Shown: piece by piece, positions 1 through 5,014 of the stretch
How positions within the stretch are numbered: the stretch's first letter is position 1
How the letters are laid out: each line of letters begins with the position of its first letter
DNA from: Desulfocapsa sp.
GTDB taxonomy: Bacteria > Desulfobacterota > Desulfobulbia > Desulfobulbales > Desulfocapsaceae
Assembly (NCBI GenBank): GCA_029934915.1
Contig: JAOZLI010000201.1
Span: 1 to 5,014 of the forward strand
DNA: 5,014 bases
Direction: 5' to 3'
The notes under the pieces: generated by a model
Told to the model about the DNA's origin: nothing
The model's input: the letters and a program-made list of their open reading frames with translations, nothing else
The model's database searches: none
Position numbers and translations under genes: made by a program

Positions 1-336
1 GCCATGCGCTGGCAACCCAACTCTTGCTGGTTGCTCATTGCCTGTGATATGCCTAATATTACTAAAGAGGCTCTTGCATGGTTACTGGCTTCAAGGCACC
101 CTGAATCGGATGGTACAGTCCCTCGTTTGCATGACGATGGTTTTGTGGAACCTTTACTCGCCTTGTATGAATCTGAAGCAAGAGTCTATTTTGAAGAACT
201 GGCGGCCTCGGAAATCTTTCGTATCTCCAGGGTTGCCAAACAAGCAAAGATAATAACACCCGTTGTACCAGAACACCTTGCCGAGTCCTGGCGTAATATC
301 AATACTCCTGAGCAGTTGGATAAATCGAAGTTTTAA
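1..336 (+). CDS. mobA: Molybdenum cofactor guanylyltransferase (MobA-like), C-terminal part
   Basis: Proteins of this family transfer GMP from GTP to molybdopterin-Mo in the cytoplasm, making the guanine dinucleotide cofactor used by many molybdenum and tungsten enzymes. About 111 codons are visible and the frame is open back to base 1, so the N-terminal half, with the glycine-rich nucleotide-binding loop, lies outside the window. The ATG at position 4 is probably an internal methionine, not the start. Visible family signatures are the hydrophobic strand ending in CDMP (near 43-54), whose Asp matches the metal-binding Asp of MobA-type nucleotidyltransferases. Next come FVEPLLALYES (about 145-177), the usual 'hPLhALY' segment, and the terminal NINTPEQLD (about 298-321), typical of MobA C-termini. 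It ends with TAA at 334-336. A related NTP-transferase, for example a fusion with MobB or a MobA/CoxC-like enzyme, cannot be excluded without the N-terminus. Confidence 0.77.
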   Translation, partial: AMRWQPNSCWLLIACDMPNITKEALAWLLASRHPESDGTVPRLHDDGFVEPLLALYESEARVYFEELAASEIFRISRVAKQAKIITPVVPEHLAESWRNINTPEQLDKSKF

Positions 337-366
337 CATATCGCATAGTTGGTATGTTTGTTAAAA
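331..366. repeat. AT-rich dyad at the end of mobA
   Basis: TTTTAAC (331-337) is exactly complementary to GTTAAAA (360-366), and ATA (338-340) can pair with TAT (353-355) if GTTT (356-359) bulges out. The dyad includes the mobA stop codon and overlaps the -35 part of a candidate promoter. It has almost no GC pairs and is followed by mixed sequence, so it is a poor intrinsic terminator. An operator or a chance AT-rich palindrome are the alternatives. Confidence 0.25.
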
Positions 367-377
367 TATTTGATAAT
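349..377 (+). promoter_or_regulatory. Candidate sigma70-type promoter, distal
   Basis: TTGGTA (349-354) and GATAAT (372-377) are 17 bases apart and match 4/6 and 5/6 of the bacterial -35 and -10 consensus. This would start transcription near 384 and give a leader of about 100 bases for the large gene that follows. Because the stretch is AT-rich, a chance match is quite possible. Confidence 0.33.
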
Positions 378-409
378 CGCTGCATGGTATCTTAAATGTA
401 CTGTGATTC

Positions 410-437
410 TTTACATAATGCAGATCTGTGATAAACT
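410..437 (+). promoter_or_regulatory. Candidate extended -10 promoter, proximal
   Basis: TTTACA (410-415, 5/6 to the -35 consensus) is followed after 16 bases by TAAACT (432-437, 4/6 to the -10 consensus). The TG at 429-430 stands one base before the -10, the extended -10 arrangement. The predicted start near 444 leaves a leader of about 40 bases before the GTG at 484. This is the better placed of two candidates in this gap, and it would drive the receiver-dikinase gene and probably gdhA after it. Confidence 0.38.
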
Positions 438-483
438 CTTATTAACGAAAGTTTTTTTATGATATCCATTCAAGAAACTGCAG

Positions 484-3400
484 GTGACCATGCGTTTTGA
501 ATCAGGGCAGGTGATATCCGATTTTGACCCCCATTTTAAAATTTTTCATGAACTTATGCCCTTTAAAGTTCAGGAAATCCTGCTGGTTTCTTCTCCCTAT
601 GATGCCTTCATTATGGAAGAGGATGGCTCTCTTGCAACTCGTATAATCAATGAATATCAAGGGCTTAACCTGAGTGGTGCTCCCCGTATTACCCTGGTCC
701 CTTCCGGAAAAGAAGCAATAGAGCGCTTGCGCAGGCAAACTTTTCAGCTTGTGATAACCATGCCGAATGTTGGTGGTATGGATGCTTTTGCTTTTGGTGC
801 GGAAGTGAAAAAACTCCACCCCCAGCAGCATATAGTACTCGTAGCCCACAGTCTGCGTGGGATTTATCCGGTACCGGACGATGTGGAATGCCATTCCATA
901 GATGATATTTATCTCTGGTGTTGTGAGTCTGATCTTCTTTTGGCGATCATTAAAAATTTCGAAGACCATGTGAATGTGGATGTCGATACCAAACGGGCCA
1001 TGGTGCGGGTTATTATTCTGGTGGAGGATTCGCCTCTGTACCGCTCTTCTTTCCTGCCGCTTATTTACCATGAAGTCGTTCGCCAGACACAGGCAGTGCT
1101 CGATGACAGTCTGAATGAACCGCATCGTTTACTGCGCATGAGAGCCCGTCCCAGGATACTTTCGGCAATCAATTATGAAGAAGCCATCGTGCTGTATGAA
1201 GCGTACAAACCCTATGTGTTTGGTATAATTTCAGACGTACGTTTTCCAAGACGTGGCGAGATGGATGCGAAAGCCGGATTGCGTCTGCTGGAATCCATTC
1301 ACGAGGAAGTTCCTGACCTGCCCATGCTTGTGCTCTCGTCGGAACCGGAAAACAGAGAGCGGGCAGAGGCCATTCCTGCAGTCTTTCTTGATAAGGATTC
1401 TATCTTTGTGAAGGATCAGATTCGGGCATTTTTTATGAACTATCTTGGCTTTGGGGATTTTGTATTCCGAATGCCCGAAGGAGAGGCCATTGGGCACGCG
1501 TCCAATCTCTATGAGTTTGAAAAGATGTTGAAAACGATTCCCGATGCATCTCTGCGTTATCACGCAGAGCGGAATCATTTCTCCAATTGGGTTATGGCCC
1601 GTGCCGAAGTAGCCTTGGCCACACGCCTGCACAGGGATCATGTAAAGGATATAAAATGCTGCGTAGAACTTCGTGATGATCTTGTTTTTAAAGTTCATTC
1701 CCTGCGGCGTCTTCGGCAACAGGGAGTTGTTGTCAAATTTTCGAGGGAACGCTTTGATGCGGAAATCTGTGATTTTGTGAAAATAGGCAATGGCTCCATG
1801 GGTGGAAAAGCTCGCGGGCTCGCGTTTATGTGGATGCAGCTGCAGCAGTCCCGCAACGACTATCCTGCGTTGCGTTCGGGGAATGTCACCTTACCTAAAA
1901 CCTGTGTTGTTACCGCAGATGGTTTTGATGATTTTATAGCGAGTAATCATTTACATCTGGATAAAGATCTTGATGATGAAGCGGTCAGTAAACAGTTTCT
2001 GGCAGGTACCCTTCCATCCTGGCTCCATAAGGATCTGAAGGCCTTTCTCCGTAATACCACCTATCCTCTGTCTGTTCGTTCTTCAAGTCTTTTGGAGGAT
2101 GCACATTTCAGGCCCTATGCGGGGTTATATGCTACTTATTTCCTGGCAAATAATCACCCGTCCTTTGCCATGCGTCTGGAGCAACTCGAGAAAGCAGTGA
2201 AGCTTGTATATGCCTCCACCTGGTTTGAGAATCCCAGGTCCTACACAAGAACGAGAGAACAGGGGCGTGAAGATTCCATGGCAGTCATTCTGCAACAGGT
2301 TGTAGGAGAGGAGCATGGTGGCTATTTTTACCCGCATATTTCAGGTGTTGCCCAATCCCACAACTATTATCCGATCATGAAGATGAAAGCGGAAGAGGGG
2401 ATCTGTCATATAGCCTTGGGGATTGGGAAAACGGTGGTGGAAGGGGAACGTTCACTCAGATTTTCTCCGGCACATCCAAAACGTCTTGTCCAGTTTTCAA
2501 CGGTGGATGATATCCTGGATAATAGTCAGCGCCGCTTTTATGCGCTTGATATGGATTTTACTGTACCCTTTGATAAACAGGGATCCAATCTTGTCCATCG
2601 TCTGGTGCAGGATGCCGAGCATGAAGAGCCTGTGCAGATGGTTGCCTCCACCTATATTCCCGATGAGCATCGTATCCGTGATACTATTCTGCCGGGCCCT
2701 AAGGTGATAAGTTTCTCGGGGATCTTGAAGTATGGCTTATATCCACTTCCTGCAGTGTTACAAGATTTGTTGAAGCTTGGGAGGCGGGGCTTAGGTTGTG
2801 AAGTGGAAATTGAGTTTGCAGTACACCTCAATAAAAAGAGTAAAAAATCGACCTTCTATTTCCTGCAGATGCGACCTATGGTAACCGGTGGTGAACGAGC
2901 GGATGTTACGATATGTGACTGTGATATTGACAACGGCTTCTGTTTTTCCAGGTCTTGTCTTGGCCATGGCCGCTTTGAGAATATGGCAGATATCCTTCTG
3001 GTTCGGCCAGCGAGTTTCGATGCGGGTAAAACAGCAGATATCGCCAGTGAGATAAATGGGTTTAATGCAAGATTGGAAGCGGATAAAAGACCTTACCTTC
3101 TTATTGGTCCCGGACGTTGGGGATCCGCCGATCCGTGGCTGGGAGTGCCTGTACAGTGGCGTGATATTTTTGGAGTGGGCGCGATTATTGAGCTGCAAAA
3201 CGATCTTCTTCATGTTGATCCATCGCAGGGTTCACATTTCTTCCAGAATATTACTTCCCTTGGGATTCCCTACCTGACCGTTATGGAAAAAGGAGAGGGA
3301 GGTGCCAATCACTGTAGTAGTAAGAAGGGAAATGATTGCATCGATTGGGAATGGCTTCTGGCTCAGGATGATTTTGAGGATGGCGAATATATACGACATA

Positions 3401-3519
3401 TTCGGCTTGCAAAACCGTTTGTGATGAAGTGCGACGGGAAGAAGGAAATGGCGGCTTTGTATGTGCAGGATTGTGAAAAACAGGGCCAAGCAGGATGTGC
3501 CGCTGAATTTAATGGATAA
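484..3519 (+). CDS. Receiver-domain PEP/pyruvate-binding (PPDK_N-like) protein
   Basis: This 1011-residue, probably cytoplasmic protein has no visible signal peptide or membrane segment. Residues about 28-125 form a receiver-like fold whose phospho-acceptor position is degenerate (LVITMPNVGGMDAF, no Asp after the strand). Residues about 174-315 look like an intact receiver: acidic pair E181-D182, phospho-acceptor D251 in IISDVRF, Ser at 285-286 and K304 in FLDKD. Residues about 430-800 match the ATP-grasp module of PEP synthase and pyruvate phosphate dikinase, with GGKARGL (K442), VRSSSLLED (R532), ALGIGKTVVEGE (644-655) and the closing FLQMRP (793-798). The mobile domain with its catalytic-His GG-T-SHAAI motif and the PEP-binding TIM barrel are absent. 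Instead there is a C-terminal domain with LLIGPGRWGSADPWLG (872-887) and DPSQGSHFFQN (912-922). Similar proteins are commonly labelled phosphoenolpyruvate synthase, but true PEP synthesis is doubtful here. The substrate is unknown. The in-frame start choices are GTG 484 and ATG 490; AGGTGA at 482-487 is too close to ATG 490 to be a good ribosome site, so the exact start is unsure. gdhA follows closely. Confidence 0.9.
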   Translation: MTMRFESGQVISDFDPHFKIFHELMPFKVQEILLVSSPYDAFIMEEDGSLATRIINEYQGLNLSGAPRITLVPSGKEAIERLRRQTFQLVITMPNVGGMDAFAFGAEVKKLHPQQHIVLVAHSLRGIYPVPDDVECHSIDDIYLWCCESDLLLAIIKNFEDHVNVDVDTKRAMVRVIILVEDSPLYRSSFLPLIYHEVVRQTQAVLDDSLNEPHRLLRMRARPRILSAINYEEAIVLYEAYKPYVFGIISDVRFPRRGEMDAKAGLRLLESIHEEVPDLPMLVLSSEPENRERAEAIPAVFLDKDSIFVKDQIRAFFMNYLGFGDFVFRMPEGEAIGHASNLYEFEKMLKTIPDASLRYHAERNHFSNWVMARAEVALATRLHRDHVKDIKCCVELRDDLVFKVHSLRRLRQQGVVVKFSRERFDAEICDFVKIGNGSMGGKARGLAFMWMQLQQSRNDYPALRSGNVTLPKTCVVTADGFDDFIASNHLHLDKDLDDEAVSKQFLAGTLPSWLHKDLKAFLRNTTYPLSVRSSSLLEDAHFRPYAGLYATYFLANNHPSFAMRLEQLEKAVKLVYASTWFENPRSYTRTREQGREDSMAVILQQVVGEEHGGYFYPHISGVAQSHNYYPIMKMKAEEGICHIALGIGKTVVEGERSLRFSPAHPKRLVQFSTVDDILDNSQRRFYALDMDFTVPFDKQGSNLVHRLVQDAEHEEPVQMVASTYIPDEHRIRDTILPGPKVISFSGILKYGLYPLPAVLQDLLKLGRRGLGCEVEIEFAVHLNKKSKKSTFYFLQMRPMVTGGERADVTICDCDIDNGFCFSRSCLGHGRFENMADILLVRPASFDAGKTADIASEINGFNARLEADKRPYLLIGPGRWGSADPWLGVPVQWRDIFGVGAIIELQNDLLHVDPSQGSHFFQNITSLGIPYLTVMEKGEGGANHCSSKKGNDCIDWEWLLAQDDFEDGEYIRHIRLAKPFVMKCDGKKEMAALYVQDCEKQGQAGCAAEFNG

Positions 3520-3547
3520 TAACTATTCAGGTACCAGCTATTAGTTA
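3520..3547. repeat. Small dyad in the gap before gdhA
   Basis: TAACTA (3520-3525) and TAGTTA (3542-3547) are inverted copies flanking the palindrome GGTACC (3530-3535). The arms are short and AT-rich and no T-tract follows, so this does not look like a terminator. Its absence as a terminator supports read-through from the upstream gene into gdhA. It could be a weak operator or chance. Confidence 0.22.
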
Positions 3548-3556
3548 ACAAAATAC

Positions 3557-3562
3557 GGAGGT
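3557..3562 (+). promoter_or_regulatory. Ribosome binding site of gdhA, decides the start
   Basis: GGAGGT is a near-perfect Shine-Dalgarno sequence. The GGAGG core (3557-3561) is 5 bases from the ATG at 3567 but only 2 bases from the ATG at 3564. The spacing favours the second of the two adjacent ATG codons. The site is far stronger than anything before the upstream gene, so gdhA may be translated more efficiently than its neighbour. Confidence 0.8.
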
Positions 3563-3566
3563 CATG

Positions 3567-4916
3567 ATGGAAGAGATTATCAGCAGAATTAAGAGTAAGG
3601 ATCCGGAACAGCGTGAGTTTCATCAGGCGGTGGACGAGGTTATTGAAAGTGTGAGGCCAGTGCTTGAAAGAAACCCGGAATACCGGCAGCAGGCGGTACT
3701 CGAACGGGTGACGGAGCCTGAGCGGGTAATTATGTTTCGTGTGCCGTGGATGGATGATGATGCACAGGTGCACGTGAATCGTGGCTTTCGGGTGGAGATG
3801 AACTCTGCCATCGGTCCTTATAAAGGTGGTTTACGTTTTCATCCCTCGGTAAATCTTGGGATTATTAAGTTTCTGGCTTTTGAGCAGGTGTTTAAAAACT
3901 CCCTGACTACTCTAGCCATGGGTGGTGGAAAGGGTGGTTCTGATTTTAACCCCAAAGGAAAATCAGATGCTGAGGTTATGCGCTTTTGCCAATCGTTTAT
4001 GGCAGAACTCTCAAGGCATATCGGGCCTAATACCGATGTTCCGGCAGGGGATATTGGCGTGGGAGCAAGGGAAATTGGTTTTCTGTTTGGAATGTATAAA
4101 AAACTGCGTAACGAATTTACCGGCGTACTCACGGGGAAAAGTCTTGACTGGGGGGGGAGCCTGATTCGTCCTGAGGCGACAGGGTATGGTACGGTCTATT
4201 TTGCTGCAGAAATGCTGACGACAATCAATCAGACTCTTGAAGGAAAGACCTGTCTTGTTTCAGGCTCTGGGAATGTTGCACAATATACCACCGAAAAAGT
4301 GCTGGACCTGGGTGGAAAGGTTGTTACCCTCTCAGATTCGTCGGGCTATATTTATGATGAAGAAGGCATTGATCGCGAAAAACTCGCCTTTGTGCAGCAG
4401 TTAAAAAATATCAGGCGGGGACGGATGAATGAATATACGGAAGAATATCCGAATGCTGTGTATACTCCCATTGATCCAGCCTTAGATTATAATCCACTCT
4501 GGAACCATAAGGCCGACTGCGCATTCCCAAGTGCTACTCAGAATGAGATAAATGCTCGTGACGGGAAAAATCTGCTGGATAATGGCGTGAATCTAATTAG
4601 CGAAGGTGCTAATATGCCATCTGTTCCTGAGGCGGTGGAGCTTTTTGTGGAACATAAGATTCTTTATGCTCCGGGGAAAGCTGCCAATGCTGGAGGAGTC
4701 GCTGTGTCCGGTCTTGAAATGGCACAGAATTCCATGCGTCTTTCCTGGCCCAGGGAAGAGGTTGATAATCGTTTGAAACAGATCATGAAATCCATTCATC
4801 GAACCTGTGTTGATGCGGGGGATACGTATGGTGTGCAGGGTAATTATGTGGCGGGGGCCAATATCGCCGGGTTTGTCAAAGTGGTAAATGCTATGCTAGA
4901 CCAAGGCTTGGTTTGA
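3567..4916 (+). CDS. gdhA: Glutamate dehydrogenase, probably NADP-specific
   Basis: This cytoplasmic enzyme catalyses reductive amination of 2-oxoglutarate by ammonium to glutamate, and the reverse. It is 449 residues from ATG 3567 (450 from ATG 3564), the usual length of the small hexameric GDH family of E. coli and Clostridium symbiosum. Counting from the first ATG, GPYKGGLRFHP (84-94) carries substrate-binding K87. K111 follows, then GGGKGG with catalytic K123, and PAGDIGVGAREIG with catalytic D163. These sit exactly two residues before K89, K113, K125 and D165 of the C. symbiosum enzyme. GGSLIRPEATGYG (197-209) leads into the nucleotide domain, where GSGNVA (234-239) is the dinucleotide fingerprint. 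LSDSSG (256-261) resembles the Asp-Ser segment of NADP enzymes such as E. coli GdhA, whereas the NAD enzyme of C. symbiosum differs here; NADP preference is inferred from this. The reading frame is intact, including across a run of eight G at 4150-4157. It lies 47 bases after the receiver-dikinase gene and is likely co-transcribed with it. Confidence 0.96.
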   Translation: MEEIISRIKSKDPEQREFHQAVDEVIESVRPVLERNPEYRQQAVLERVTEPERVIMFRVPWMDDDAQVHVNRGFRVEMNSAIGPYKGGLRFHPSVNLGIIKFLAFEQVFKNSLTTLAMGGGKGGSDFNPKGKSDAEVMRFCQSFMAELSRHIGPNTDVPAGDIGVGAREIGFLFGMYKKLRNEFTGVLTGKSLDWGGSLIRPEATGYGTVYFAAEMLTTINQTLEGKTCLVSGSGNVAQYTTEKVLDLGGKVVTLSDSSGYIYDEEGIDREKLAFVQQLKNIRRGRMNEYTEEYPNAVYTPIDPALDYNPLWNHKADCAFPSATQNEINARDGKNLLDNGVNLISEGANMPSVPEAVELFVEHKILYAPGKAANAGGVAVSGLEMAQNSMRLSWPREEVDNRLKQIMKSIHRTCVDAGDTYGVQGNYVAGANIAGFVKVVNAMLDQGLV

Positions 4917-5014
4917 CAATCGGTAAATGTTCATCAGCACACCACCTTCGCTCACGATCAGATCATGCCGTATTCCGCGTGCGATAACGACATAATCTGA
5001 TCGAGCGAATCTGG
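4896..5014 (-). CDS. Possible C-terminus of a convergent gene, unidentified
   Basis: Reading the minus strand from the right edge, one frame is open for 38 codons and ends with TAG at 4898-4896, overlapping the last 21 bases of gdhA. The other two minus frames stop within the repeat. The peptide includes YVVIARGIRHDLIVSEGG, alternating hydrophobic strands with a plausible protein look and mixed codon use. The pattern loosely recalls the final strand-turn-strand of HlyD/RND-type periplasmic adaptor proteins ('GL..GD.VV..G'), but this is too short to assign. Against coding, the same bases form a long inverted repeat (4947-5009), which is unusual inside a gene. An open frame of this length also occurs by chance. 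Confidence 0.35.
   Translation of the reverse strand, partial: RFARSDYVVIARGIRHDLIVSEGGVLMNIYRLSNQALV
4898..4914. repeat. Compact hairpin at the gdhA stop codon
   Basis: Bases 4898-4904 pair with 4908-4914 (ACCAA with TTGGT plus an outer G-U and A-T pair), leaving a three-base GGC loop. It covers the last codons of gdhA and reaches its TGA. On the + strand only TTT and then mixed sequence follow, so it is not a canonical intrinsic terminator. It may slow or protect the 3' end of the transcript, or be chance. Confidence 0.25.
4947..5009 (-). repeat. Long imperfect inverted repeat / hairpin after gdhA
   Basis: The left arm 4947-4963 (TTCGCT, a two-base bulge, CGATCAGAT) is fully complementary to the right arm 4995-5009 (ATCTGATCGAGCGAA), giving 15 pairs. 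Going inwards, after one C-A mismatch ATG (4965-4967) pairs with CAT (4991-4993). After a second C-A mismatch CGT (4969-4971) pairs with ACG (4987-4989). In a minus-strand transcript both mismatches become U-G pairs, making a continuous stem of about 23 pairs with one bulge, which is why it is placed on the minus strand. No T-run follows on the + strand by 5014. On the minus strand the bases after the hairpin (GGTGGTG) are also not a terminator tail. It could be an extragenic palindromic element, a structured RNA or the end of a small mobile element. Confidence 0.7.

Noticed and set aside
4..336. Treating the first gene as a complete 110-residue protein starting at ATG 4
   Set aside because: The frame is open to base 1 and the product lacks the N-terminal nucleotide-binding loop, so it is a window-edge fragment.
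502..1125. 207-codon minus-strand frame within the large gene
   Set aside because: It is antisense to a clearly recognisable coding region and its product shows no domain-like pattern; it is a shadow of the + strand codon use.
484..3519. Calling the large protein a standard phosphoenolpyruvate synthase (ppsA)
   Set aside because: The catalytic histidine motif and the PEP-binding barrel are not found in the translation; only the ATP-grasp half fits.
3363..3773. Minus-strand frame spanning the gap between the large gene and gdhA
   Set aside because: It runs antisense across two confident genes, its product is compositionally odd, and no ribosome site was noted.
4947..5009. Integron attC site
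   Set aside because: The repeat has the size range of an attC, but no GTTRRRY core or its inverse is present at the expected ends.
4917..5014. Rho-independent terminator for gdhA
   Set aside because: The strong hairpin is not followed by a T-run within the window on either strand.

Overview
The window reads as ordinary bacterial chromosome with moderate base composition. It carries three genes in a row on the + strand and probably the tail of a fourth gene converging from the right. The combination of a MobA-type protein, a large receiver-PEP/pyruvate-binding protein and an E. coli-size glutamate dehydrogenase fits an anaerobic or sulfate-reducing-type Desulfobacterota (deltaproteobacterial) genome. 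That is an inference from gene content, not a proven placement. No insertion sequence, CRISPR array, tRNA or rRNA is visible.

Layout. Positions 1-336 hold the C-terminal part of a molybdenum cofactor guanylyltransferase (MobA-like) whose start lies left of the window. Positions 337-483 are an AT-rich intergenic region with two candidate sigma70-type promoters, a small dyad at the end of mobA and a T-tract just before the next gene. Positions 484-3519 hold a 1011-residue protein: a degenerate receiver domain, an apparently intact receiver domain, and a PPDK/PEP-synthase-type ATP-grasp (PEP/pyruvate-binding) module. It ends in a distinctive C-terminal domain with a GPGRWGS motif, not in the usual phosphohistidine and TIM-barrel domains. 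After 44-47 bases, with a strong Shine-Dalgarno sequence and no recognisable terminator, comes a complete hexameric-type glutamate dehydrogenase gene (gdhA, ending at 4916). The last 98 bases contain a long imperfect inverted repeat (4947-5009) lying in an open minus-strand frame that overlaps the end of gdhA.

How the genes may work together. The receiver-PEP/pyruvate-binding gene and gdhA are close and co-oriented, so they are probably co-transcribed. gdhA links ammonium to 2-oxoglutarate. The upstream protein has the ATP-binding fold of enzymes at the pyruvate/PEP node together with a signalling input domain. A role in sensing or controlling central carbon/nitrogen metabolism is plausible but unproven. 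The mobA fragment appears to belong to a separate, upstream unit.

The most interesting items are the receiver-controlled dikinase-like protein that lacks the catalytic histidine domain, and the long hairpin after gdhA. The hairpin's two internal C-A mismatches become G-U pairs when it is read as a minus-strand RNA.
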